Of a DNA stretch of 64,000 nt, positions 46,002 to 56,579 are shown piece by piece. The first letter of the stretch is position 1. Each line of letters starts with the position of its first letter. Source of the DNA: Mycolicibacterium diernhoferi. Its GTDB lineage: Bacteria; Actinomycetota; Actinomycetes; Mycobacteriales; Mycobacteriaceae. Both the position numbers and the translations under genes were made by a program. The stretch spans positions 5,084,001-5,148,000 of the forward strand of contig NZ_CP080332.1 in NCBI RefSeq assembly GCF_019456655.1, read 5' to 3'. The notes below the pieces were generated by a model. It did no database searches. It was given only the letters and a program-made list of their open reading frames with translations, and was not told where the DNA came from.

Positions 46002-46055
46002 GCGCGAAACGGTACGCCCACCTCGAACGCGGGCGATCGGTGCGAGAATCGGCGT

Positions 46056-47183
46056 ATGTCAGAGCAGTCACCGATTCCCGACGATTTCACGCCCGGCCTC
46101 GAAGGAGTGGTGGCGTTCACCACCGAGATCGCCGAGCCGGACAAGGACGGCGGCGCCCTGCGCTACCGCGGTGTCGACATCGAGGACCTGGTGACCGGCC
46201 GGGTCACCTTCGGCGATGTGTGGGGACTACTGGTCGACGGCGATTTCGAGAACCCGCTACCGCCGGCCGAACCCTTCCCGCTGCCCATCCGCTCCGGCGA
46301 TGTCCGGGTCGACGTGCAGGCGGGATTGGCCATGCTGGCCCCCATCTGGGGGTACGCACCGATGCTCGACATCGACGACGGTACCGCGCGGGAACAGCTC
46401 GCCCGGTCCTCGGCGATGGCGCTGTCCTACGTCGCGCAGTCCGCGCGGGGTATGCACAAGCCTGCGGTGCCGCAGCGGTCGATCGACGAATGCTCCACCG
46501 TCACCGGACGTTTCATGACCCGCTGGCAGGGCGAACCGAACCCGCGGCATGTCGAGGCCATCGATACCTACTGGGTGACCGCCGCCGAGCACGGGATGAA
46601 CGCCTCCACCTTCACCGCGCGGGTGATCGCCTCCACCGGCGCCGATGTGGCGGCCGCGTTGTCCGGCGCGGTCGGCGCGATGAGCGGCCCGCTGCACGGC
46701 GGGGCACCGGCGCGGGTGCTGCCGATGCTCGAGGACGCCGAGCACGCCGGCGATGCCCGCGTGGTGGTGAAGGCCATCCTGGACCGCAAGGACAAGTTGA
46801 TGGGCTTCGGGCACCGGGTGTACCGGTCCGAGGATCCGCGCGCCCGGGTGCTGCGGGCCACGGCACAGCGCCTCGGGGTGCCCCGGTTCGAGGTGGCGGC
46901 CGCTTTCGAACAGGCGGCGCTCGCCGAACTGCGCGAACGCCGGCCCGACCGTGCCATCGAGACCAATGTCGAGTTCTGGGCCGCGGTCATCCTGGACTTC
47001 GCCGGGGTGCCGCCGCAGACGATGCCGGCGATGTTCACCTGCGGGCGCACCGCCGGCTGGTGCGCGCACATCATGGAGCAGAAACGGCTGGGCAAGCTGG
47101 TGCGCCCGTCGGCGGTGTACGTCGGGCCGGGGCCCCGCCCGGCGTCCTCGGTCACCGGATGGGAGCGCATCGACCACTCATGA
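46056..47183 (+). CDS. citA: Citrate synthase 2 CitA
   Basis: A 375-residue citrate synthase, shorter than GltA2 and matching Rv0889c. The catalytic helix [12 protein letters not shown] and [20 protein letters not shown] are intact, as is [15 protein letters not shown]. The start is the ATG giving [11 protein letters not shown]; a longer in-frame reading upstream overlaps the divergent pdxH and is rejected. It ends in an ATGA overlap with the next gene. Confidence 0.94.
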   Translation: MSEQSPIPDDFTPGLEGVVAFTTEIAEPDKDGGALRYRGVDIEDLVTGRVTFGDVWGLLVDGDFENPLPPAEPFPLPIRSGDVRVDVQAGLAMLAPIWGYAPMLDIDDGTAREQLARSSAMALSYVAQSARGMHKPAVPQRSIDECSTVTGRFMTRWQGEPNPRHVEAIDTYWVTAAEHGMNASTFTARVIASTGADVAAALSGAVGAMSGPLHGGAPARVLPMLEDAEHAGDARVVVKAILDRKDKLMGFGHRVYRSEDPRARVLRATAQRLGVPRFEVAAAFEQAALAELRERRPDRAIETNVEFWAAVILDFAGVPPQTMPAMFTCGRTAGWCAHIMEQKRLGKLVRPSAVYVGPGPRPASSVTGWERIDHS

Positions 47184-47788
47184 CCACTTCGGTATTCGCC
47201 TCGGCGGTAACGGCTTTCACCCAGTTGACAGGTGATCTTCCCGAGACGTGCTGGGACCGACCCGGGCTGGGCGACTGGGATATGCGGGCACTGGTCGGGC
47301 ACACCTCGCGCTCACTGATCACCGTGAGCGAATACCTTCGGACCCCCGCCGAACGGGAGGACGTCACCGACGCCGTCGCCTACTACGTGTGGGTCCGGGA
47401 GTACACCGGGGCTGCGGGGGCCGAGGCCGTCACCGAACGTGGCCGCGCGGCCGGGCGCGATCTCGGATCCGATCCGGTGGCCACGGTCGACGGGCTCGCC
47501 GCCCGGGCACTGGCCGATGTGCAGGCCGCCGGGGACCCGGTGATCAGTGTCATCGGCGGGTTGGGCATCCGGTTGTCGAACTATCTGCAGACCCGGGTCT
47601 TCGAATTGGCGGTGCACGGTCTGGACATCGCCCGCGCCGCCGGCTGCGAATTCGCACTGCCGCCCGATGTGCTGGAGCAGGCCACCGTGCTGGCGGCCCG
47701 GGTGGCCGTCCGGCTGGGTCAGGGCGAGACGGTGCTGACGGCGCTGACCGGCAGGTCCGCGCTGCCGCCGGGGTACTCGGTGGTCTGA
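47180..47788 (+). CDS. Mycothiol-dependent maleylpyruvate isomerase family protein
   Basis: A 202-residue DinB-fold protein of the MDMPI family: PGLGDWDMRALVGHTSRSL (metal-binding His) and LGIRLSNYLQTRVFELAVHGLDIARA (second and third His). Such enzymes use mycothiol as cofactor in isomerisation or detoxification. Coupled to citA by an ATGA overlap. Its 3' end overlaps the convergent P450 gene by 70 bases. Confidence 0.85.
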   Translation: MTTSVFASAVTAFTQLTGDLPETCWDRPGLGDWDMRALVGHTSRSLITVSEYLRTPAEREDVTDAVAYYVWVREYTGAAGAEAVTERGRAAGRDLGSDPVATVDGLAARALADVQAAGDPVISVIGGLGIRLSNYLQTRVFELAVHGLDIARAAGCEFALPPDVLEQATVLAARVAVRLGQGETVLTALTGRSALPPGYSVV

Positions 47789-49137
47789 GGGCGCCGCCAG
47801 CACACCGACGCCCAGATGGGCGACGCCGCCACCATGGTGAACGGCGTCGCAACCGGGAATTCTTCGTTCTCCGAATGTAATTCGGCGCGACGCACGATGG
47901 TCGCCAGGGCCAGCGTCGCCTCCAGCATGGCGAAGTGGTCGCCGATGCATGATCGTGGCCCCGCCCCGAACGGTAGGTACTGCCATCGGTTCAGGCGCTT
48001 GGCGACCTCCGGGCGGAAACGCTCCGGGTCGAACATCAGCGGGTCGTCCCACAACTGCGGATCGCGCTGCACGGCGTAGATCCCGAACAGCAGGACGGTT
48101 CCCGCCGCGACGCGGTGACCGTCGACGACGACGTCACGCACCGCCACCCGGGCCGCACCGGGCGCGGGCGGGCACAGCCGCAACGCCTCCCGCAGCACCT
48201 GCACGGTGTAACCCAGGTCGGCGATGTCGGCGCAGGTCAGTTCCCGGTCCCCCAACTCGGCCACCTCGGCGCGCACGGCCTCCTGGATCTGCGGGTTGCG
48301 ACCCAGCTGCCACAGTGCATACGTCAGGGTGGTCGCGGTGGTGTCGTGCCCGGCAGCGATGAACACGACGAGCTCGTCGCGGATCTCCTCATCGGTGAGG
48401 CCGCGGCCGGTCACCGGATCCTTCGCGGCCAGCAGCGCACGCACCAGGGGGGCATCGAAGTCCGGGGCGGCGCGGCAGGCGGCCAGCACATCGGTGGCCA
48501 GCCCCCGCAGCGCCGCGGCGGCGGCCCGGGCCCGGGCGCGGGCCGGTGTCGGCAGCCAGCGCGGGGCCCGGATCGGGGCGGTCGCGCGGTCGGCGATGTA
48601 GGTGAGCACCTCCCGCAGCGGTTCGCCGATGGCGTCGGCACGCTGGTCCAGGTCGATGCCGAGTACCGAACGTCCGAGCGCCCGCAGGGTCAGCCGCCGG
48701 CATTCGAAGTCGAGATCGAGGCGCTGGCCCTCCTCCCAGGTATCCACCACCGCATGCGCGGCCTGCGCCATGTGCCCGCCGAAGGCCTCGACGTGCTTCT
48801 TGGTGAACAGTGGCTGCAGCGCCCGCCGGCGCGGCAGCCACTCGTCATGCATGAGGTCGAACAGATTGCCGCCGAGCACGTGACGCATCTCCCGGTGCAA
48901 CATGGTCTTGTCCACGAACGTGTCCGGTCGGCCCAGCACGTCACGACCGCCTTGCGGTGAGTTGGTCACCACCAGTTCCGGCATCAACCAGCGGGGGCCG
49001 AGTTTGACCCGGGTCACCGGCCCGCCGGAATCGCGGAACATCTCGAAACCGGCGTTGAAGGACCGAAGTGCCTTCATCTGATCGCGGTAGGGCATCGGGT
49101 TGCGCGGGACCCAGGGCAGCTCATCGTTTTGCCTCAT
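47719..49137 (-). CDS. Cytochrome P450
   Basis: A 472-residue P450. I-helix oxygen-activation motif IAAGHDTTATTLTY, ExxR in VLREALRLCPP, PERF region FDPERFRPEVAKR and heme loop FGAGPRSCIGDHFAML with the proximal Cys. The CYP subfamily cannot be assigned by eye. The last 20 residues after VCWRRPQ run past the usual end of the fold and overlap the MDMPI gene. No ferredoxin gene is adjacent. Confidence 0.93.
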   Translation of the reverse strand: MRQNDELPWVPRNPMPYRDQMKALRSFNAGFEMFRDSGGPVTRVKLGPRWLMPELVVTNSPQGGRDVLGRPDTFVDKTMLHREMRHVLGGNLFDLMHDEWLPRRRALQPLFTKKHVEAFGGHMAQAAHAVVDTWEEGQRLDLDFECRRLTLRALGRSVLGIDLDQRADAIGEPLREVLTYIADRATAPIRAPRWLPTPARARARAAAAALRGLATDVLAACRAAPDFDAPLVRALLAAKDPVTGRGLTDEEIRDELVVFIAAGHDTTATTLTYALWQLGRNPQIQEAVRAEVAELGDRELTCADIADLGYTVQVLREALRLCPPAPGAARVAVRDVVVDGHRVAAGTVLLFGIYAVQRDPQLWDDPLMFDPERFRPEVAKRLNRWQYLPFGAGPRSCIGDHFAMLEATLALATIVRRAELHSENEEFPVATPFTMVAASPIWASVCWRRPQTTEYPGGSADLPVSAVSTVSP

Positions 49138-49278
49138 GTTTGCCAGCGTGTCCGCCGGACACTGCCCGCCATAGCGTAGTCGGATACCTGTTTTCCTTCT
49201 GTTTTCGTCCGCGGCGATGAGATCGGCCCGTCCGCCGGGTCTAACCGATCGTCAGTTGCCGCGAATCAGGAGGATGCC

Positions 49279-49731
49279 ATGCCCATCGAGATAACCCCCG
49301 CCGTCATGCCGCACCTCGTCGTCGATGACGGCGCCGCTGCCATCGACTTCTACGTCAAGGCGTTCGGGGCCACCGAGCTGGGCCGGATGCCCGGACCGGA
49401 CGGCCGGCTGGTGCACGGGGCGGTGCAGATCAACGGGGGCACCGTGATGCTGGCCGACGATTACCCGGAGTACTGCGACGGGCAGTCCGAGACCCCGAAG
49501 GCGCTGGGCGGGACGCCGGTGACCATCCACCTCGTCGTGCCCGATGTGGACGCCGCGTTTGCCCGCGCGGTCGAGGCCGGCGCGGAGGTGGTGATGCCGG
49601 TGGAGGACATGTTCTGGGGTGACCGCTACGGCGTGCTGCGCGACCCGTTCGGCCACAAGTGGTCGCTGGGCCAGCCGGTGCGCGAGGTGAGCGAGGAGGA
49701 ACTGCAGACGGCTATGCAGCAATTCTCGTGA
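49279..49731 (+). CDS. VOC/glyoxalase-like protein (Rv0887c type)
   Basis: A 150-residue vicinal-oxygen-chelate protein of the PhnB-like group: VMPHLVVDDGAAAIDFYVKAFGA and GDRYGVLRDPFGHKWSL. It has one domain pair rather than a tandem. It matches Rv0887c in size and place. Probable isomerase or antibiotic-resistance-like fold; no substrate known. Its 3' end overlaps the GH1 gene by 20 bases. Confidence 0.87.
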   Translation: MPIEITPAVMPHLVVDDGAAAIDFYVKAFGATELGRMPGPDGRLVHGAVQINGGTVMLADDYPEYCDGQSETPKALGGTPVTIHLVVPDVDAAFARAVEAGAEVVMPVEDMFWGDRYGVLRDPFGHKWSLGQPVREVSEEELQTAMQQFS

Positions 49732-52273
49732 GCCCGAGGTAGAGCGCCAACAGGCTCGCCGGCAGGGCGTTCGCCTTGGTGATCTGGCTGATCGCGGCGA
49801 TGCTGGCGGGCTTGGGGGTGCGTTCCAGTTCCGGGGTGTTCGGGTCCGAGCCGTACAGCCCGAATTGCAGGTGGTAGCCGTCGGCCCACTCCACATTGTC
49901 GACGAAGGACCAGTAGGTGTAGCCGCGGATGTCGGCGCCGTGCGCCACCAGGTCCTGCACCACCGCGAGGTGGTTGACGATGTAGGGCGGGCGCTTCGTG
50001 TCCCCGCTGTCGGCGACGCCGTTCTCGGTGATCCACAGCGGTTTGCCATAGGAGGCAGCGACTTCGAGCACCTCCCGGAAACCGCCCGGATCCATCGGCT
50101 GGTTGAAGTCGCTGCAGGTCGGCGACGAGGCCTGGCAGCGGAACGGGATGCCCTGCAGGAAGTTGTATCCGGGCAACGGCGCGAACCCGAACCCGCCCAT
50201 CGGCTGCGTCCCGTAGTACTGCACGCCGAGGAAGTCGACCTTGTCCGCGAAGTCGGGGCGGATCTCGTCGGCGGTCTTGACCCCGTCGAAGTTCGCGTCC
50301 ACCCAGCCGTGGATGACCGCGTTGGGCACCCACTGGTTGAACACCTTGTTCCAGGCGTCGGCGGCTGCGATGTCGTTCGTGTTGAGGGGATTGGCCGGCC
50401 GCGCCGGGATCATGTTGTTGGCGATCCCGACGAAGGCGGTGTCATCCCACTTGTGGATGGCGTCATAGGCCGCGACGTGCCCCTTGGCCTCGTTGATCAC
50501 GAACCGGGCCGCCAGGTCGGGGCGCAGCACCCCGGGCGGCCAGCTCGGCACCAGCCCGGGGATGGCCAGGAGCTCGGTGAGCAGGGGCGGGAACGGTTCG
50601 TTCAGCGTCACCCAGTTGTCCACCTGGTCGCCGTAGGTCCAGGCCAGGAAGGCAGCGTACTTCTCGAACTCGACCGGCGTCTCGGCCGAGAGCCAGCCGG
50701 CTTTCGGGGCGGGCAGACCCAATTGGATGAGCGGGCGAGCGGTGATCGGGTCGTGGATCCACACCGGCAGGGTGAAGTGGTTGACGGTGACCAGCGGCTC
50801 CAGTCCGTGCGCGCGCAGTGAATCGAACACCGCCCGGTAGTGGGCGACCTCGACCGGGTCGGCCAACGCCTGCAGGGCCTGCAGGTCGGCCAGGCTCACT
50901 CCACCGCCCTCATCCGAGATGTCTACGGACGCAGTGGAGTTCGGGAAGATCCGGCTCCATTCGATGGACATCCGGAAGGTGTTCATCCCGAGTTCGTTCT
51001 TGGCCAGTGCCGCGTCGGAATCGTAGGAGACGTAGGTGCCGGGCCCGTTCTCCGGAACGCCCTTGGTGAGCCCGAGCCACTGATTGAGCGGATGGTGCAC
51101 CCACTTGTACCAGTCGGAGTTGGGGTCGACCGGGGATCCGGGCCCGCCCTCGGCCTGGAACCCGGCGTGCGCCACGCCCCAGTAGAAGTCGTCGGGGAAG
51201 GACAGGTCGACCCCCTCGACCGGATCGACGGTGACGGTGATGGTGCGGGCCACCGCGTGCCCGCCGCCGGGGCGCAGCAGGTTACCGAGGATCGGGATGT
51301 GCGCCAGGATGCCCAGCGGGCCGTGCCAGTGCACGCCGGCGCGCTGGTCGTCGGCGACGACCGTGAACGTGTCGGTGCCACCGACGGCCGCCATCGCGTT
51401 GGTCGGCCGGTAGATGAAATCACCTGTGGTTTCGTTGATCTGGACGGTGCCACCGTTGCGCGGCCGGCCGACCACCGAGAATTTCAGCGGGTCCCCGTCG
51501 GGATCGGAGATGCCCGCGTTGCCGAGCACCAGCCCGGTGGTGGTCTGGGTGGTCTCACCGACGTCCTCGATCCGTGGGGTGGCGTTGAACAGTTCCCGGC
51601 GCACCCAGGCCAGCACCGCCCATGCCGACGGCGGGCCGACGGGCCCGGCCGGCAGCCCCGCCGCGAACGGCGCGAGGACGGCGCCGACCAGGCTGCGGAC
51701 CACGTTGATCGCGTAGCGGATCGCGGTGGCCGGGTTGGGCAGGGTGGATGTCCACGTCACGGGCGCCTTGGCAGCGGAGACCAGGGCGGCGGTGTCGGAC
51801 CCGGTCGGGATCGCGACCGTAGTCTGTCTCGGTGCAACCGGGGGCGTCTCGGACATCGAGCTGGTGGCCACGCGCGTATCGGTGTTGTCGTCCGAGGTGG
51901 CCTCGACCCGGGCTTCGGTCCTGGTTTCGGCCCGGAGCGCTGATCGGCGCTGCGCAGCGGACCTGCGGCTGCTCTTCCGTTCCTGGCGTGTTTCGGGTTC
52001 GGCCTCGGCCTCGGCAGCCTCCGGAATCTGCGCAGCGTCGGGTTCGGGTTCGGGAGCCTGGAGGTCCGGCTTGCTCTCGGGCTTCGACTCCGACTCCGCC
52101 TCCGAGTCCGATGTCGGTACCGAGTCCGATGTCGAGGCCGAGTCCGTCGCCGAACGCTCCGTCGCCGAACTCTCCGTCCCGGGGTCCGCCCATGCCGGCC
52201 CCGCGGACCCCAGCCCGCCGGCCGACCAGATGCCGATCACCACTGCGACACTCGCGACCCGACCGCTACCCAT
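49712..52273 (-). CDS. Exported GH1 beta-glycosidase with Ser/Glu-rich and Ig/VCBS-like domains
   Basis: An 853-residue protein. A signal peptide (VASVAVVIGIWSAGGLGSAGPAWADPG) is followed by a low-complexity Ser/Asp/Glu/Pro region (about 30-160), a 100-residue cadherin/VCBS-like domain (LVLGNAGISDPDGDPLKFSV, TDTFTVVADDQ), and a family-1 glycoside hydrolase from about residue 360. Catalytic acid/base Glu559 in VTLNEPF and nucleophile Glu750 in WITENGV are both present. Exported GH1 enzymes are unusual; it may act on cell-surface or environmental glycans. Confidence 0.9.
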   Translation of the reverse strand: MGSGRVASVAVVIGIWSAGGLGSAGPAWADPGTESSATERSATDSASTSDSVPTSDSEAESESKPESKPDLQAPEPEPDAAQIPEAAEAEAEPETRQERKSSRRSAAQRRSALRAETRTEARVEATSDDNTDTRVATSSMSETPPVAPRQTTVAIPTGSDTAALVSAAKAPVTWTSTLPNPATAIRYAINVVRSLVGAVLAPFAAGLPAGPVGPPSAWAVLAWVRRELFNATPRIEDVGETTQTTTGLVLGNAGISDPDGDPLKFSVVGRPRNGGTVQINETTGDFIYRPTNAMAAVGGTDTFTVVADDQRAGVHWHGPLGILAHIPILGNLLRPGGGHAVARTITVTVDPVEGVDLSFPDDFYWGVAHAGFQAEGGPGSPVDPNSDWYKWVHHPLNQWLGLTKGVPENGPGTYVSYDSDAALAKNELGMNTFRMSIEWSRIFPNSTASVDISDEGGGVSLADLQALQALADPVEVAHYRAVFDSLRAHGLEPLVTVNHFTLPVWIHDPITARPLIQLGLPAPKAGWLSAETPVEFEKYAAFLAWTYGDQVDNWVTLNEPFPPLLTELLAIPGLVPSWPPGVLRPDLAARFVINEAKGHVAAYDAIHKWDDTAFVGIANNMIPARPANPLNTNDIAAADAWNKVFNQWVPNAVIHGWVDANFDGVKTADEIRPDFADKVDFLGVQYYGTQPMGGFGFAPLPGYNFLQGIPFRCQASSPTCSDFNQPMDPGGFREVLEVAASYGKPLWITENGVADSGDTKRPPYIVNHLAVVQDLVAHGADIRGYTYWSFVDNVEWADGYHLQFGLYGSDPNTPELERTPKPASIAAISQITKANALPASLLALYLGLTRIAA

Positions 52274-52322
52274 GCACTTTGCTTACACGGTCGGTGCCCG
52301 CGCTACCGGACTTTCACAGAGG

Positions 52323-53984
52323 TTAGCGGAGCAATCCGGCCAGCAGGCGCTTGTGCACCGGCGGCCGGGGCGCGGTCGCCGCCGCGGCCAGCATGTCGGC
52401 GATGTCGGTGAACTTGTCCCGGGGTCGCTGCCCGCCGCCACGGGCGATCTCCGCGGCGTCGATGGCACGCCAGCCCGCGGCGTCAACAACCGCGGGCCGG
52501 CGGCTTCGGACCAGCTTGTCCAGCGCCGCCGGCGTATGGGCCGGGTCGCCGAGCCGTCCTCGGTTGTAGTCCTCCACCAGGTTGCGCACCGTCTCGGCGG
52601 CACAGGATTTGTTGGTCCCGATGAACCCGGTCGGGCCACGTTTGATCCAGCCCGCCACGTACGCACCGGCAGCGTCGAGCACCCGGCCACCGTCGTTGGG
52701 CACCACCGCGGCGTCCTCGTCGAACGGCAGGTCGGCGATCGCCTTGCCGCGGTAGCCGATCGAGGTCAGCACCATGCCGGCGTCCACCACCCGGGTCCGG
52801 TCGGTCCCGGTGACGGTGAACTCGATCCCGGTGACCCGCTGATCGCCCAGAACCCGCTGCGGAGTCATGTTGTAGGCGAACCGGATTCGGGGCCCGGTGA
52901 TCGGTGCCGAGGCGTCCCCCAGCTTGGCCAGGATCTCCAGTTTGTTGCGGGTAAGCCGGTCCTGCTCGGTGGCCAGGTCGGCGAGCACCAGTTGGTGGTC
53001 GGCGGCGTCGAGGACGACCTCAGAGCAAGACGTCAACCCGATCAGTTCCGGGAGCGTGAACGCCGAGAACGCCGGCCCGCGCCGGGCCGCGATCACCACC
53101 TCGGAGACTTTGGACGACCGCAGTGCTGCCAACGCATGACCAGCGATATCGGTGCGGGCCAAAGCATCTGGATCCATCGTCAGGATGCGCGCCACGTCGA
53201 GCGCGACGTTGCCGTTGCCGACGATGACCACCCGCTCATGACCGAGATCGACGGGCAGATCGGCCTGGTCGGGATGGCCGTTGAACCAGGCCACCACCTC
53301 GGTGGCGGTCCCGGCGCCCGGCAGGTCCATGCCGTCGATGGCCAGCCGTCGGTCATCGGGTGCGCCGACGGCGTAAAGCACCGCGTGATGGTGTTCGAGC
53401 AGGTCTGCGTGGCTGAGGTGCTCACCCACCTCGACGTTCAGGAACATTCGCAGCCCCGGTTCCGCGGCGATCTTGTCGAACAACCGGGTCACCCGCTTGG
53501 TGCTCTGATGGTCCGGCGCCACCCCCGCCCGCACCAATCCATAAGGCGTGGGTAGCTTTTCGAACATGTTCACCCGGACCCCACGCTGGGTGAGCAGCTC
53601 GTCGGCGGCATACATCGCGGCCGGCCCGGTTCCGACGATCGCGACCGTCAGCGGGCCGCTGCGCCGCACATCGATCTTCGGGGCCACCAGCACCGGGGCC
53701 AGCTTCGACGTCGGCGGCAGCTTCCCCTCCCGCTTGGGATAGAAACCGGCGTTCAGTTCGATGAAGGGCAGTTGGTTCTCGGTCAGCTTGGTGTCCGGCG
53801 AGATGGCCCCGACCGGGCATGCGCTGACGCAGGCGCCGCAGTCCACGCACGCGTCCGGATCGATGAACAACATCTCTGCGGTCGCGAACCCCGGCTCATC
53901 CGGTGAGGGATGGATGCAGTTGACCGGGCAGGCATAGACACAGGACCCGTCGCTGCAACACGACTGGGTGATGACATGTGGCAT
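52323..53984 (-). CDS. fprB: Ferredoxin-NADP reductase FprB with fused ferredoxin
   Basis: A 553-residue two-domain protein orthologous to Rv0886. Residues 1-75 are a 2x[4Fe-4S]/[3Fe-4S] ferredoxin (CSDGSCVYACPVNC; CVDCGACVSACP). The rest is an adrenodoxin-reductase-type flavoprotein: FAD motif TVAIVGTGPAAMYAADEL and NADP motif VVIVGNGNVALDVAR. It passes electrons from NADPH to oxygenases. It lies 8 bases after the AurF-like oxygenase gene, its likely acceptor. Confidence 0.95.
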   Translation of the reverse strand: MPHVITQSCCSDGSCVYACPVNCIHPSPDEPGFATAEMLFIDPDACVDCGACVSACPVGAISPDTKLTENQLPFIELNAGFYPKREGKLPPTSKLAPVLVAPKIDVRRSGPLTVAIVGTGPAAMYAADELLTQRGVRVNMFEKLPTPYGLVRAGVAPDHQSTKRVTRLFDKIAAEPGLRMFLNVEVGEHLSHADLLEHHHAVLYAVGAPDDRRLAIDGMDLPGAGTATEVVAWFNGHPDQADLPVDLGHERVVIVGNGNVALDVARILTMDPDALARTDIAGHALAALRSSKVSEVVIAARRGPAFSAFTLPELIGLTSCSEVVLDAADHQLVLADLATEQDRLTRNKLEILAKLGDASAPITGPRIRFAYNMTPQRVLGDQRVTGIEFTVTGTDRTRVVDAGMVLTSIGYRGKAIADLPFDEDAAVVPNDGGRVLDAAGAYVAGWIKRGPTGFIGTNKSCAAETVRNLVEDYNRGRLGDPAHTPAALDKLVRSRRPAVVDAAGWRAIDAAEIARGGGQRPRDKFTDIADMLAAAATAPRPPVHKRLLAGLLR

Positions 53985-53992
53985 GCGCGGGC

Positions 53993-55009
53993 CTAGGCGA
54001 CCGACACCAGGTGCTCGCGCTGCGGCTCGCTCCGGTAGCGGCTGGCGGGACCGTCGATCTTGCAGATCTTCCAGATCAGCTTCGCCAGCGGGTTCATCAG
54101 GCCCGTGTCCTCACACAGCATGCGGACGTCGGAGAACATGTCGCGCAACATCTTTCGTGATTCCGGAGCCCGGAAGAAGACGTCCTTGCGCACCGAGCGC
54201 GGGATGTCGAATTCCTTCCAGAACGCCTTCGGCGGAACGAGGATGGCCGAGCACAGGATGCGCATGGTCAGCGGGACTAACAGCGACAACCCGAAGCGCT
54301 GGCGACGGCGCAGGGTGGGCACCCGCTTCTGCAGGTACTGGTGGGCGAACGAGATGTGGCGCGCCTCCTCGGCGACGTGGATCGCCATCACCCGCTCCAT
54401 GATCGGGTGCAGGTTGCGCCCCTCCCGCAGCACACTCTTCTGGGTGTGGTCGATGGGCTCCTCGCCGGCGAGCACCCCGAAGAAGAACGGGATCGGCGCC
54501 GGACCGGCGGCCAGCGGGATGATCGGCTGCGCCCACTTGAGCAGCCGCGGCATGCCGGGCACATCCATCCCGATCCGGTTGACCATCTCCTGGAACATCA
54601 GGGTGTGGTTGCACTCCTCGACCGCCTCGTGCAGGCAGTAGCGGTATTCCGGGGAGCCGTTGGGCACCCAGAACGAGTACTCCATCAGGCCGCGGATCAG
54701 GATGTTCTCGAAGTGCAGACCCACCTTGGCCACGTTGGCCTGGCGCCACATGCCGATCTCGATCTGACGCTCGAGCGACTGCGCCTGGTACCAGGGGTGC
54801 CGACCCAGCGGATCGGTGTCGGTGAGGACCCACCGCGGGTCGTTCGGGACGACGGCAAACTCCGGAGAGTCCCAGTCGATGTCCTGGTACGGGTTGAAGT
54901 TCCGCCGCACCGACCCCTCGGACAGTGTGGCGAGCATCTCGACGTACCGGGGGTCGTCGCTGACATCCATATTGCGTCGCCAGCGCCTGACCATCTTGGT
55001 TCGAGCCAT
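53993..55009 (-). CDS. AurF-like diiron oxygenase (Rv0885)
   Basis: A 338-residue protein of the p-aminobenzoate N-oxygenase (AurF) family. Diiron-binding motifs: AVEECNHTLMFQEM and VAEEARHISFAHQYL, each with Glu and His. Four-helix-bundle architecture. The start has GGAGG six bases upstream. Immediately upstream of fprB on the same strand, an arrangement also found in M. tuberculosis (Rv0885-Rv0886), so FprB probably reduces it. The substrate is unknown. Confidence 0.9.
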   Translation of the reverse strand: MARTKMVRRWRRNMDVSDDPRYVEMLATLSEGSVRRNFNPYQDIDWDSPEFAVVPNDPRWVLTDTDPLGRHPWYQAQSLERQIEIGMWRQANVAKVGLHFENILIRGLMEYSFWVPNGSPEYRYCLHEAVEECNHTLMFQEMVNRIGMDVPGMPRLLKWAQPIIPLAAGPAPIPFFFGVLAGEEPIDHTQKSVLREGRNLHPIMERVMAIHVAEEARHISFAHQYLQKRVPTLRRRQRFGLSLLVPLTMRILCSAILVPPKAFWKEFDIPRSVRKDVFFRAPESRKMLRDMFSDVRMLCEDTGLMNPLAKLIWKICKIDGPASRYRSEPQREHLVSVA

Positions 55010-55187
55010 CTGGATCCTCCATGAGGTTTACATCGACCGGCCTATTGTCTAGACGGTACCGCAGGTATCGAGTAAATGTCCACACCTCGATCCGCACCTT
55101 TGCCCGGGGATGCCCACGGCGCCGAGACCCCAAACGGAAGCCGTGATCAGGTCGGTTTTCCCGAGCCGTTGCGAGGGTTTGCCGGTC

Positions 55188-55358
55188 GTGGACGAGGGGC
55201 TCAAGGACGCCAACGCGGCGCGGGCCCGTCAGGTCGCCCTGCAGAAGCAGGCCGAGATCCCCGGCTACCCGGATGTCGACGCCTACCTGAAGGCCAAGGC
55301 CATCGAGAGCGGACAGAATCCGTACCAACCGACCTACGTGGCGCCCCAGGCCGGCTAA
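55188..55358 (+). CDS. Small hypothetical protein upstream of serC
   Basis: A 56-residue ORF with strong third-position GC bias: VDEGLKDANAARARQVALQK, then IPGYPDVDAYLKAKAIES and a Pro/Gln tail. It could extend upstream in frame to an ATG at 55110, but that part has poor codon bias. Lys/Ala-rich and probably helical at the N-terminus. No family recognised. It lies 36 bases before serC on the same strand. Confidence 0.5.
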   Translation: MDEGLKDANAARARQVALQKQAEIPGYPDVDAYLKAKAIESGQNPYQPTYVAPQAG

Positions 55359-55382
55359 TTTCGGCTGGCTGCCCTCGGCCGA

Positions 55383-56501
<1,119 letters not shown>

Positions 56502-56556
56502 GCGCGGCTTCCTCCGGGTCCCTGCGTGTCTACGCGGTAACGGGCCGATAACAAAG

Positions 56557-56562
56557 TAGGGT
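56557..56562 (+). promoter_or_regulatory. Candidate -10 element of sepH
   Basis: TAGGGT, 17 bases upstream of the sepH ATG, followed by an AGGAGG ribosome site at 56569-56574. The short leader would hold only the ribosome site. Terminator of serC and this promoter share the same 78-base gap. Confidence 0.4.
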
Positions 56563-56579
56563 GCGCAGAGGAGGTCACT

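Noticed and set aside
45324..46055. N-terminal extension of citA
   Set aside because: It runs antisense across the whole of pdxH and lacks domain content; the ATG at 46056 begins the known CitA N-terminus.
51900..52200. Possible repeat array or CRISPR in the GH1 gene
   Set aside because: The repeats are short Ser/Asp/Glu codon runs inside an open frame, irregular in spacing; they encode a low-complexity linker.
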